31,327 bases of DNA from positions 1 through 31,327 of the forward strand of contig UQKE01000023.1 in NCBI GenBank assembly GCA_900541555.1, given 5' to 3'. The notes under the pieces were generated by a model that had not been told where the DNA came from, did no database searches, and saw only the letters and a list, made by a program, of their open reading frames with translations. Positions 1 through 8,023 of the stretch are shown piece by piece. Source of the stretch: an uncultured Porphyromonadaceae bacterium. Lineage in GTDB: Bacteria; Bacteroidota; Bacteroidia; Bacteroidales; Muribaculaceae. Positions within the stretch are counted from its first letter, which is position 1. Each line of letters opens with the position of its first letter. A program made the translations under genes and the position numbers.

Positions 1-55
1 AAGAAAAATGAATGAATTCTTTTTCTTCTGCACTCACCTTTCTGTATCTTTAAAT

Positions 56-126
56 AAGATAGGCTGCGCCTCGGAATAACAATTTCAAACAAGTTTGATT
101 GTTCTTCGCTCGGCTTGCACTATCTT
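56..126. repeat. 71-bp imperfect palindrome upstream of the first gene
   Basis: The left arm begins AAGATAG and the right arm ends CTATCTT. Around the centre, TCAAAC (85-90) pairs with GTTTGA (93-98) across a two-base loop. Pairing continues outward with mismatches and small bulges: AACAA against TTGTT, then the GC-rich middle, then AAGATAG against CTATCTT at the ends. The right end overlaps the -7 element TATCTTTG of the downstream gene. The left end, read on the minus strand, gives TATCTTA and so lacks a matching element. The structure is too long and too centred for an ordinary operator. It could be a repeated palindromic element or a very large hairpin. Only this copy is seen in the window. 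Confidence 0.65.
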
Positions 127-128
127 TG
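98..128 (+). promoter_or_regulatory. Bacteroidota-type promoter for the AKR/NapHG/thyA/folA run
   Basis: ATTG (98-101), a 19-base spacer and TATCTTTG (121-128) match the Bacteroidota consensus TTTG-N19-21-TAnnTTTG. Transcription would start near 135. This rules out an upstream in-frame ATG at 95 as the start of the first gene and leaves the ATGs at 152 and 176. Confidence 0.7.
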
Positions 129-175
129 CCGTTGCTCATATTTTGCATCAAATGGAGAAGGTGAAATATCCGAAA

Positions 176-1537
176 ATGAATCGGCGCGAATGGTTGCGGC
201 GCAGCGCGGCAGGGATTGCCGGAGCGGCCGTGGCAGGCTTGCTGCCGACAGGATGCAAAAAATCGGTTGAGCCATCCCGCTTGAAAGCAAAGATTGCCTA
301 TCCCGCTTCGCTTCCGGTTCTAAAAAAACGCGCTATTCCGCTACTTGCCACATCCATATCCCCTCTCGGCATTTCAACCATGTCCATGCCCAAAACAGGG
401 AACAAAATGGATACCGAAGAGGGCTGCAAGATCATCCGCATGGCCGCCGAACATGGCGTTTCCCTATTTGAAACAGCATGGGCATATTGCGACGGGGATG
501 GCGAACGTCTCCTCGGCGACGCGCTCTCCGGACGAAACCGCGACTCGTATTTTGTTGCCACGTCGATGCCTACATGGGATATTGAAACGCTCGGCGAAGC
601 GCGAAACATTTTTGCCCGGCAAATTTCCCTCTTGCGCACCGGCCACATCGACTTTTATGCGCTCCAAGCCGTCAACAGCGCATCGAAATTTCAAGCCGTC
701 TACGAAACATCCGGCATACTCGACTTTTTGATTCGCGAAAAAAAAGAAGGCCGAATCCGCCGCCTCGGCGTCGACTTTCTTGGCGATGAATCTTTGCTCG
801 ACACGCTTATCGGCAAACAGTGTTTCGATTTCTTCAAAATACCCTTCAACAGTGTCGACAACCTGAGAATGCGGCAATCCCTCGCCAAAATGATAGAAAA
901 CGCCTCCAAAAAAGGGTTCATCGTTTTTGCGTCCAACCCCACAAAGGACGGGACATTGCGCACAATGAACGGCGATGCTTCCGACATCTTGCTCCGCGCA
1001 TTCCCCGATCGTCCGCTCGTCGGGTGGGCATTGCGAGAAGCTATCTGCGCAAACGGAGTTGCCGCGGCAATCGACAGCCACATATCGAATTTGACGGATT
1101 TGAAAGACGACATCATGTCGCTTTCCGGCGAACTTTCGTTTTCCGAAGCAGAAGAAAAAACATGGCACAACGCCCTATTGGCTTTCATCAACAATACAAC
1201 CGTCGGATGCACCAATTGCAGCAGTTGCATGCCTTGCCCTTACGGAGTCGACATCCCGCTCAATTTCATGCTCTACAACGACGCCGTGGAATCCGGAAAA
1301 TTGCCCAATATCTACGACGACACGGCATCAGAGGCGTTTCTCGAAAAAAGCGGATATCTGATAAAAACGTTCTCAACCAACATGGCAGCGCGGGAAAGCG
1401 CATTCCATTGCATCGAATGCGGCCAATGCCTGCCTCGATGCCCGCAAGGCATAGCCATCCCCTCGCAAATGAACCATATTTCACGAATCATCGACGTTGC
1501 CCGCGAAGCAATCGCGAAAAAGAAAAGCAAATTGTAA
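176..1537 (+). CDS. Tat-type, aldo/keto-reductase-fold protein with C-terminal Fe-S motifs
   Basis: The N-terminus carries NRREWLRRSAAG, a twin-arginine-like signal, then a hydrophobic stretch and LLPTGC, which resembles a lipobox. The protein is therefore probably exported, perhaps as a Tat lipoprotein. The body matches the aldo/keto reductase family that ends in ferredoxin-like motifs (COG1453 type). These are C345-C348-C351-C354 followed by PYGVDIP, and C412-C415-C418-C422. Compared with active relatives, the tetrad Tyr is kept (Y104). The Asp is Glu (E99), the catalytic Lys of the ATK motif is Ser (S130), and the catalytic His is Gln (Q164). An ordinary NADPH-dependent reduction is thus doubtful. 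The start at 176 puts the Tat motif at the N-terminus; 152 is also possible. The next gene begins 6 bases after the stop. The family call is firm; export and function are inferred. Confidence 0.85.
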   Translation: MNRREWLRRSAAGIAGAAVAGLLPTGCKKSVEPSRLKAKIAYPASLPVLKKRAIPLLATSISPLGISTMSMPKTGNKMDTEEGCKIIRMAAEHGVSLFETAWAYCDGDGERLLGDALSGRNRDSYFVATSMPTWDIETLGEARNIFARQISLLRTGHIDFYALQAVNSASKFQAVYETSGILDFLIREKKEGRIRRLGVDFLGDESLLDTLIGKQCFDFFKIPFNSVDNLRMRQSLAKMIENASKKGFIVFASNPTKDGTLRTMNGDASDILLRAFPDRPLVGWALREAICANGVAAAIDSHISNLTDLKDDIMSLSGELSFSEAEEKTWHNALLAFINNTTVGCTNCSSCMPCPYGVDIPLNFMLYNDAVESGKLPNIYDDTASEAFLEKSGYLIKTFSTNMAARESAFHCIECGQCLPRCPQGIAIPSQMNHISRIIDVAREAIAKKKSKL

Positions 1538-1543
1538 AAACAA

Positions 1544-3004
1544 ATGAGGAAGCTAAAAATATTGAGAGTGGCTCTGTCGATTGCATTATTCCTTGCAACG
1601 ACAATTTTCATTGCCGACACAAGCGGCATGCTTCCCCGTCATTTCGCTTTTCTCGCAAAATGGCAGATTCTGCCGGCCGTCCTGTCGTTCAGCATCGGAA
1701 TCATTTTGTTTTGGACAATTGCCACATACCTGTTCGGACGCGTTTATTGCTCTTCGCTTTGCCCGATGGGCGTGTTTCAAGATATTTTTGGAAGAATCGG
1801 GAAAATGGCAAGAAAGCCCAAAAACGCTCGCTACCATTATTCCCGCCCGCTCAATTTGTTGCGCTACGCGATACTTGCTGCCGTCGTGCTTTGCTTGATT
1901 TTCGGGGTTTCCGTCATTCCGGCATTAATCGACCCGTATAGCGCATATACCCGTATGATTGTCGATTTGCTGCAACCGCTTGTCGGCATGTCGTACAACG
2001 CATTGACCGCCTCTGCGGAAACAATTCCGCCTGCAATTGTTGCATTTTCCGGCTTTGCCGGATTGGCTGTCGGCATTCTGACATTCGTCATTGTCGGCAT
2101 ATTGGCTTTTCGGAACGGACGCACATTTTGCAACTCTGTATGCCCCGTCGGGTCGGCACTGAGCATCATCAGCCGGAAATCCGTATTCCGCATGGCAATC
2201 GATTCCGAAAAATGTATCGGATGCCGCCGATGCGAAGCTATTTGCAAAGCCTCGTGCATCAACGTGAAGCAACACAAAATCGACACAAGCCGATGCGTGC
2301 TTTGCTTCGACTGCCTGACGGCTTGCCACGACAATGCAATCGCATACCGCCCTATCCTCAAAACCACGCCGAAACAAGCCGCTGCCACCGACATCGAGCG
2401 GCGGCGTTTTGCCGGCATCGTTTGTTCCGCAGCAATTGGAGGCATTGTGGCAAAAGCGCAAAACGCCATGAACGAAATCGACAAAACGGCAGGCAACAGC
2501 GGTTCTCCTCGTTCACGAGCAATAGCAATCATACCGCCCGGCGCCGAAAGCCGCGATTCTTTCTTGTTGCGCTGCACGGCATGTCAACTGTGTGTAAGCA
2601 AATGCCCGCAAGGCATTCTGCGACCCGCTACTTCCGAATACGGCTTGCTGCATGCATTCAAACCCTATCTCGACTATGAGCGCTCCTATTGCCTATATAA
2701 TTGCAACCTTTGTTCTTCTGTTTGCCCGACCGGCGCGTTGCGTCCGCTCCCATTGGAAGAAAAACGCCGCCATCCCGTAGGAAAAGCAATATTTTTGCTC
2801 GAAAATTGCGTTACGCAAACCGATGGCGTCGAATGCGGCGCATGTGCGAGAAAATGCCCTGTCGATGCCATAACAATGGTTGGCTATGGGAATACTAAAA
2901 TTCCGAAAATCGACGAAACAGCCTGCATAGGATGCGGAAAATGCGAATACGTATGCCCCGCATCTCCGGAAAAAGCGATTTATATAAACGGACTTGAAAT
3001 ATAA
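1544..3004 (+). CDS. Membrane polyferredoxin, NapH-NapG-like fusion
   Basis: The first 270 residues look like NapH: about four membrane segments (near 9-25, 42-64, 106-128, 165-189), two CxxxCP motifs (C69/C73 and C196/C200) and two ferredoxin motifs (C224-C227-C230-C234 and C251-C254-C257-C261). Then comes ERRRFAG with a hydrophobic stretch (285-305), which reads as an internal twin-arginine signal. It is followed by IIPPGA and FLLRCTACQLC, which match the start of mature NapG. Four more Fe-S motifs follow, around C344, C387, C431 and C461. NapH and NapG normally form a quinol-to-periplasm electron path as two proteins; here both lie in one 486-residue chain. The gene sits 6 bases after the exported AKR-fold protein, its likely partner. 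No napA or napB is seen here. Topology and partner are inferred. Confidence 0.8.
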   Translation: MRKLKILRVALSIALFLATTIFIADTSGMLPRHFAFLAKWQILPAVLSFSIGIILFWTIATYLFGRVYCSSLCPMGVFQDIFGRIGKMARKPKNARYHYSRPLNLLRYAILAAVVLCLIFGVSVIPALIDPYSAYTRMIVDLLQPLVGMSYNALTASAETIPPAIVAFSGFAGLAVGILTFVIVGILAFRNGRTFCNSVCPVGSALSIISRKSVFRMAIDSEKCIGCRRCEAICKASCINVKQHKIDTSRCVLCFDCLTACHDNAIAYRPILKTTPKQAAATDIERRRFAGIVCSAAIGGIVAKAQNAMNEIDKTAGNSGSPRSRAIAIIPPGAESRDSFLLRCTACQLCVSKCPQGILRPATSEYGLLHAFKPYLDYERSYCLYNCNLCSSVCPTGALRPLPLEEKRRHPVGKAIFLLENCVTQTDGVECGACARKCPVDAITMVGYGNTKIPKIDETACIGCGKCEYVCPASPEKAIYINGLEI

Positions 3005-3013
3005 TATTGCCCT

Positions 3014-3808
3014 ATGAAACAATATCTCGACCTGTTGCGTCACGTCATGGACAACGGCGTAATGAAAAACGACCGGACGGGGACCGGCACAAAAAGCGTG
3101 TTCGGCTATCAAATGCGCTTCAATCTTGACGACGGCTTTCCGCTCCTGACCACAAAAAAGCTTCATTTGAAATCAATCATTTATGAACTGCTTTGGTTTC
3201 TGCGCGGCGACACAAATGCCCATTATTTGCAAGAGCACGGCGTGCGCATTTGGAACGAATGGGCAGATGCCGACGGCAATCTCGGACACATTTATGGATA
3301 TCAATGGCGCTCTTGGCCCGATTACGACGGAGGGTTTATCGACCAAATATCAGAAGCCATAGAAACAATCAAGCACAACCCCGATTCGCGCAGGATCATC
3401 GTAAGCGCATGGAATGTTGCCGATTTGAAAAACATGAATCTGCCACCCTGCCATGCGTTTTTCCAATTCTACGTTGCCAACGGCCGCCTCAGCCTGCAAC
3501 TTTACCAACGCAGTGCCGACATTTTCCTCGGCGTGCCGTTCAATATTGCTTCCTATGCGTTGCTTCTGATGATGACAGCGCAAGCGACAGGCCTGAAAGC
3601 CGGAGATTTTGTCCACACGCTCGGCGATGCACACATCTACACGAACCATTTCGAGCAAGTGCGCGAACAAATGTCGCGCGAGCCTCGCGCTTTGCCCGTC
3701 ATGCACTTGAATCCGGACGTGAAGAACATTTTCGATTTCACATACGAAGACTTCACGCTGGAAGGCTACAATCCGCACCCGCACATTAAAGGAATCGTTT
3801 CTGTTTAA
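3014..3808 (+). CDS. thyA: Thymidylate synthase
   Basis: ThyA transfers the methylene group of methylene-tetrahydrofolate to dUMP, giving dTMP and dihydrofolate. The 264-residue length equals that of the Escherichia coli enzyme. The folate/dUMP-site segment NDRTGTGT is at 19-26, the catalytic cysteine lies in LPPCH (C146), and QRSAD and HIYTNH are present further on. The start is nine bases after the polyferredoxin stop, so it is probably co-transcribed from the promoter at 98-128, although no internal promoter was searched for exhaustively. folA follows 24 bases downstream and recycles the dihydrofolate that ThyA makes. Confidence 0.97.
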   Translation: MKQYLDLLRHVMDNGVMKNDRTGTGTKSVFGYQMRFNLDDGFPLLTTKKLHLKSIIYELLWFLRGDTNAHYLQEHGVRIWNEWADADGNLGHIYGYQWRSWPDYDGGFIDQISEAIETIKHNPDSRRIIVSAWNVADLKNMNLPPCHAFFQFYVANGRLSLQLYQRSADIFLGVPFNIASYALLLMMTAQATGLKAGDFVHTLGDAHIYTNHFEQVREQMSREPRALPVMHLNPDVKNIFDFTYEDFTLEGYNPHPHIKGIVSV

Positions 3809-3832
3809 CCCGTTTTCCCACCACAAACTCGC

Positions 3833-4324
3833 ATGAAGAATTTATCCATCATTGTTGCCGTGTCGCGCAACAACGCCATCGGGAAAAAGGGCAAACTGCT
3901 TTGCCATCTTTCTGCCGACATGAAGCGGTTTAAAGAACTGACCACGGGGCATACAGTCATCATGGGTCGCCGCACGTTTGAATCGTTGCCGAAAGGAGCT
4001 TTGCCAAACCGCCGCAATATCGTCGTGACGCGCAACCCGAACTTTTCGGCTGCCAACATCGAAACGGCCTATTCCATCGAAGACGCTTTTCGCATGGTGG
4101 AAAACGACGGTGAAGCATTTGTCATCGGAGGCGAACAGATATACAGGGAAACATTGCCTTTCGCATCTCGCCTTTACCTGACGCGCATCGAAGCCACGTT
4201 TTTAGGGGCTGACGCTTTTTTCCCTGAGATAAATCTGAAAGAATGGACCGAAACAGCTCGCGAGCATCACGAGTCCGACGACAAAAACGACCATGCTTTC
4301 ACATTCATCGACTATCGCCGATAA
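3833..4324 (+). CDS. folA: Dihydrofolate reductase
   Basis: FolA reduces dihydrofolate to tetrahydrofolate with NADPH. The 163-residue protein begins with the family pattern IIVAVSRNNAIGKKG. It continues with HLSADMKRFKELT, the MGRRTFESLP nucleotide-binding loop, VVTRNP, and FVIGGEQIY with the conserved double glycine. Its length is normal. It follows thyA in the common thyA-folA order, which couples dTMP synthesis to folate recycling. It is convergent with mutY, whose stop lies six bases away, and no intergenic terminator hairpin is visible. Confidence 0.97.
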   Translation: MKNLSIIVAVSRNNAIGKKGKLLCHLSADMKRFKELTTGHTVIMGRRTFESLPKGALPNRRNIVVTRNPNFSAANIETAYSIEDAFRMVENDGEAFVIGGEQIYRETLPFASRLYLTRIEATFLGADAFFPEINLKEWTETAREHHESDDKNDHAFTFIDYRR

Positions 4325-4330
4325 TTCCGC

Positions 4331-5365
4331 TCACGGCAAAAACGGCAAAAGCAATCGAGGAAAAGCATACGCCGGCAGATCGCTTTTTTCGACAGCCTCA
4401 AATTGCGGCATGCCGCCGCAAGCAAGTTCGACACGATAAAAGTCGGCTGTAATGCGTTGGTGCGTCAAAACGTGGCGGACGCCTTGTTTCAACAACGCTA
4501 TTTCCTTTATGGCATTGCCAAACAATGCGCGAACAGCCTCGTCGGCAACCAAAGACTTTTCGTCGGGAAAAGCGCCGGCTGTTTCAATCATGGGAAATTC
4601 CCACAGCCCACGCCAAATATCTGCGTCGGTGCGCTTCCGTATCAACATCTTCCCATCGCAAAACGTGACGAAATAAACAAAATGGCGATTGCGGATTCGC
4701 GTTTTTCCTTGTTTCACGGGCAACAGTGCGACTTTTCCGGATGCCAACGCCGCGCAACCGCCCGACAGCGGGCAATTGTCGCATTGCGGCGACAGAGGGA
4801 CGCATTGCAATGCCCCGAAATCCATCAATGCTTGGTTGTAAAGTCCCGGCCGTTGCCGGTCGAGAAGCCGCCCTGCCAATGCTGAAAACTCTTTTTTCCC
4901 TTTGGCTGTATCTGTCGGCGTGTCCAAGCCGAAGCATCGCGCAAGCACGCGATACACATTTCCGTCGACCACTGCATAAGGCAAATCGTAGGCAATCGAG
5001 GCAATGGCGGCAGCCGTGTATTCGCCTACACCTTTCAAAGCCCGAATCTCTTCATAGGTTTTAGGAAACTGCTTGTTGCCAATCGCCTTAGCGGCCGCAT
5101 GCAGATTGCGCGCCCGAAAATAATAGCCTAATCCTTGCCACAGCCGCATCACGGCATCTTCGTCGGCGGCAGCCAGCGATGCCACATCGGGAAACCGTTC
5201 CACAAAACGGGCGTAATATGCCAATCCCTGTTCCACGCGCGTTTGTTGAAGAATCACTTCCGAAATCCAAATCCGATACGGATCGCGCGTAGCCCGCCAC
5301 GGCAAATTCCTGCCATAAACGGCATACCATTGCTCCACGGCAGGAGCAAAATCCTCTGCAATCAA
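4331..5365 (-). CDS. mutY: A/G-specific adenine DNA glycosylase
   Basis: MutY removes adenine mispaired with 8-oxoguanine in base excision repair. The catalytic Glu is in WISEVILQQT (E36) and the catalytic Asp in VVDGNVYRV (D134). The helix-hairpin-helix is LKGVGEYTAAAI, near residues 110-121. The Fe-S cluster cysteines are C188, C195, C198 and C204 with C-x6-C-x2-C-x5-C spacing. The C-terminal third fits the NUDIX-like domain that recognises 8-oxoG. No ATG occurs before the conserved LPWR, and the start appears to be TTG at 5365. That TTG overlaps the TGA of the upstream phosphodiesterase gene (TTGA), which indicates translational coupling. It is the last gene of a four-gene operon. Confidence 0.95.
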   Translation of the reverse strand: MIAEDFAPAVEQWYAVYGRNLPWRATRDPYRIWISEVILQQTRVEQGLAYYARFVERFPDVASLAAADEDAVMRLWQGLGYYFRARNLHAAAKAIGNKQFPKTYEEIRALKGVGEYTAAAIASIAYDLPYAVVDGNVYRVLARCFGLDTPTDTAKGKKEFSALAGRLLDRQRPGLYNQALMDFGALQCVPLSPQCDNCPLSGGCAALASGKVALLPVKQGKTRIRNRHFVYFVTFCDGKMLIRKRTDADIWRGLWEFPMIETAGAFPDEKSLVADEAVRALFGNAIKEIALLKQGVRHVLTHQRITADFYRVELACGGMPQFEAVEKSDLPAYAFPRLLLPFLP

Positions 5366-6129
5366 CGCTTGTTCAACAAATTCAACAACACGTCGGGCTC
5401 GTCGGTTGTGACAAAGTCGACGCCATGCTCAATGAGCCACAACATGTCGTTTTTCGAATTGACTGTCCAACAATTCACCTTCAACCCCAACGCATGAGCT
5501 TCGCCAATCCATTCCGGATGACGGTCTCTCACAACCGACAGATGATAGTCGAGACCCGCCATGCCAAGCGAATACAGTTCCTTCGGCGACAATTCGCCGT
5601 TCAGATAGTACACAGGCGTCCCTTTCGGAGCCAATCTCACAAATTCCTTGCAAGCATGAAGCGAAAACGAAATATATTCCATCCGGCCGGCAAGCCCGAA
5701 GGAGTCGGCCATTTCCACGATTTTCTCCACAGCTTCCGTTTCCCGTTCCGGCGAGCTATGTTTTTTCAATTCCAAAACAAGTTTTACCGAGCATTTTTTA
5801 GCCGCTGCAAAATATGTTTCAAGCAAAGGCATATTCTCTCCGTTGGGAAGCGTCAGGGCGTGCATGTCCGAATAGTTCGACGATTCGATGCCTACGCCTT
5901 TAAAACTCGAATCATGGTTGACCACCAAGCGCCCGTCGGCCGTCAGCCATACGTCGAATTCCGAGCCGTAGCAGCCCGCCTCGTCGGCTTTTAGCAATGC
6001 GGCAACGCTGTTTTGCGCCGAGCCGTTTGTTTTCCAATAGCCGCGATGAGCAATCACGTTTGTTTGTGCCGTTGCCGAAATCGAGATCAAACTTGCACAC
6101 AAGCCGAATAATAGTTTCTTCATCTTCAT
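5362..6129 (-). CDS. Exported glycerophosphodiester phosphodiesterase family protein
   Basis: A 21-residue signal peptide ends ISATAQ, so the enzyme should be periplasmic or surface-bound. The GDPD motifs are all present: IAHRGYW (H28, R29), SEFDVWLT (E57, D59) and VNHDSSF (H72, D73). WTVNS and FVTTDEPD near the C-terminus are typical of the last strands of this TIM-barrel family. Members hydrolyse glycerophosphodiesters to glycerol-3-phosphate and an alcohol, but the substrate here is unknown. The 255-residue length is normal. The gene starts 14 bases after the permease stop and overlaps mutY by four bases. A second ATG lies two codons downstream. Confidence 0.88.
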   Translation of the reverse strand: MKMKKLLFGLCASLISISATAQTNVIAHRGYWKTNGSAQNSVAALLKADEAGCYGSEFDVWLTADGRLVVNHDSSFKGVGIESSNYSDMHALTLPNGENMPLLETYFAAAKKCSVKLVLELKKHSSPERETEAVEKIVEMADSFGLAGRMEYISFSLHACKEFVRLAPKGTPVYYLNGELSPKELYSLGMAGLDYHLSVVRDRHPEWIGEAHALGLKVNCWTVNSKNDMLWLIEHGVDFVTTDEPDVLLNLLNKR

Positions 6130-6143
6130 AAATATGTTCGTTT

Positions 6144-7364
6144 TTATTTTTCAAGATACCACAAAGCTGCCACTTTCCGCTTGATTGCCACGACATTGCC
6201 TGCCGTAATCAACCCGATTATGACAAACCCCGCACCGACAGCTTGCCACACCGGCGCCGCCTCGACAGAAAACACTTCGAGCATTGGCAAATACAGAGAG
6301 CGCGCATAAAACATCAACGCCAACGACAGCACATAAACCGCGGCATTGACACCCACCGTAAGACGCACATAGGACGAAGCCGCTTGCCCCGGGCTGTAGC
6401 CGAGCATTAGCAAATCGCGAAGTTTCTGCGTGTTTTTTTGCAACAGCAGATAAATGCTCAAAATCAAAATGAAGAACGACAAAACGCTGATCACCAACCC
6501 CACGGCGATGACAATGCTCATAATCACTATCAGCATGTATCCGGCTTTGTTGCTGTTCATCTTGTCGCCCGCCACTTCATAATTATGCTTCTTCATATAG
6601 TCGCCGATAGCCGCATCGCCGGGGTTTTTCACTTCAAGAATCAACCGAGAAGGCTGCACTTTGATTCCCGGAGCATATCGCTCATTGCTCCATTGCATGA
6701 ATTTTTCCGGGACGATAATCGTGTTCAGGCGATTGGAAAATCCCACAATCCGTCCTTCCACATAGTCGCGGTGGCCATCGGATGCAATCAACGACAGCAC
6801 AATGGGCACTTTGCCTATCATGTCTTCGCTCAATTGCGGCATGCCTTGCGACGTGGCAAATCCGAAATTATAAAGCGACAAGTAGTCGCGCGAAAGCAAT
6901 ATCGGAACTACGGGATGTTCCGGATCGAAATCCCAATCGATGCCTTTCGTGTCGATAAACTCGTCCGGAACAGATTCAAAGAATATATACGTGCGCAAGC
7001 TCAACGACCGGCCGCCAAGGCTGATATTGCCGTAAATCTTATAATTGCTCGTCGTGAACCTGCCCACTTTGCGCATCCATGGCTGGCTTTCCAATTCCGC
7101 AATTTCCTCCTCGCTGAATGCATTCATGTCCGTGCCGCCAATCGCGCTCTTCAACATGGAAATATTGCCAATGTTTTTGGTTATCACCAAGTAGTCTTTG
7201 CGTATAAAACTATCCTCGTCGGAAAAAACAGGCCGCACATCGGCATAAAACTGGATGCCGAGCAACACGATGGTCAGGCCCACCAAATTCGCCACCGCAA
7301 ACCCGATCAGCTGTGTTTTGCTGACGTGCTTGCGCAAAAGTTTCCACATCAACGGATTTTTCAT
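6144..7364 (-). CDS. FtsX-like ABC transporter permease
   Basis: One membrane segment lies near residues 19-40. A large extracytoplasmic region of about 230 residues follows, then three membrane segments near 278-310, 331-355 and 372-395. This is the layout of MacB/FtsX/LolC-type permeases. The C-terminal half has LLLQKNTQKLRDLLMLGYSPGQ, the coupling helix region expected in this family. The start ATG overlaps the stop of the upstream ATPase gene (ATGA), so the two surely form one transporter. No membrane-fusion protein or outer-membrane channel gene is adjacent. The role could be lipoprotein release, lipid handling or regulation of a cell-wall enzyme; the sequence does not decide. Confidence 0.8.
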   Translation of the reverse strand: MKNPLMWKLLRKHVSKTQLIGFAVANLVGLTIVLLGIQFYADVRPVFSDEDSFIRKDYLVITKNIGNISMLKSAIGGTDMNAFSEEEIAELESQPWMRKVGRFTTSNYKIYGNISLGGRSLSLRTYIFFESVPDEFIDTKGIDWDFDPEHPVVPILLSRDYLSLYNFGFATSQGMPQLSEDMIGKVPIVLSLIASDGHRDYVEGRIVGFSNRLNTIIVPEKFMQWSNERYAPGIKVQPSRLILEVKNPGDAAIGDYMKKHNYEVAGDKMNSNKAGYMLIVIMSIVIAVGLVISVLSFFILILSIYLLLQKNTQKLRDLLMLGYSPGQAASSYVRLTVGVNAAVYVLSLALMFYARSLYLPMLEVFSVEAAPVWQAVGAGFVIIGLITAGNVVAIKRKVAALWYLEK

Positions 7365-8005
7365 AGGTTCAGTGCCTCCTTCACCGCAATGTCAAGATTG
7401 TTGCCCACCGAAGTGGCTATTATCCCCGCTCCAAGGCGCGCAGCCTCTTCCATGACCAATTTTGCCACAGCGCGATTATTGCCGGCATCAAGGTGGCTCA
7501 CCGGCTCGTCGAGCAAAAAGAAATCGCAAGGCTGGCACAACGTCCGCACGATTGCCACGCGCTGTTGCTGCCCAATCGACATTTTCCCGACAAGGCTCTG
7601 CTGCTTGTCGGCAATGCCGAGACGTTCAAACATCGCTGATATTTCGCTGTCGCTTTTATGCCCCGTCAGTCGGTTTTTCAAAGCGACATTCTCCAATGCC
7701 GTCAATTCGGGAAACAGCCGCATGTCCTGCGGCAGATAGGCAATCGAGCGGCGGCGCAAGTCGCACCATTCCGCCACGCCAATCGCCCTGCCGGCTCGTC
7801 TGTCGAAATAAAATTCGCCTTCATAATCACGGCGATACCCATAGAGATAGGCGCAAAGCGACGATTTTCCACGTCCGCTCTCTGCCGAAATCAAATATGT
7901 TTTGCCTCGCTCGAAAACAATTTTCCGCAGCCACACATCCGAATGGATGTCCGGCTGTCCCGCAAACACGCGAGGAAGCATCCCGTCAAGTTCGATTTTT
8001 TCCAT
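7361..8005 (-). CDS. ABC transporter ATP-binding protein, LolD/MacB-like
   Basis: The protein has 214 residues from the ATG at 8005. Walker A is AESGRGKS (41-48), the Q-loop is YLPQDMRLFPELT (Q93), the signature is SIGQQQR (143-149), and Walker B is FFLLDEP (162-168) followed by the D-loop SHLD. These are the parts of an ABC ATPase that powers an FtsX-type permease. Two positions are unusual. The first Walker A glycine is Ala. The switch (H-loop) region reads IIATSVGNN, where most family members have a His after the Thr. A longer open frame reaches 8065, but the promoter at 8024-8055 lies inside it, so 8005 is the better start. Confidence 0.88.
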   Translation of the reverse strand: MEKIELDGMLPRVFAGQPDIHSDVWLRKIVFERGKTYLISAESGRGKSSLCAYLYGYRRDYEGEFYFDRRAGRAIGVAEWCDLRRRSIAYLPQDMRLFPELTALENVALKNRLTGHKSDSEISAMFERLGIADKQQSLVGKMSIGQQQRVAIVRTLCQPCDFFLLDEPVSHLDAGNNRAVAKLVMEEAARLGAGIIATSVGNNLDIAVKEALNL

Positions 8006-8023
8006 TTCTGTTTTTATTGCCCC

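Noticed and set aside
1..27. AAGAAAAA and TTTTTCTT as a possible terminator of a gene left of the window.
   Set aside because: The stem is only A-T with an 11-base loop and no separate T run, and no upstream gene can be seen.
4318..4340. A shared terminator between the converging folA and mutY genes.
   Set aside because: The gap is six bases and no stem with a T run is found in or next to it.
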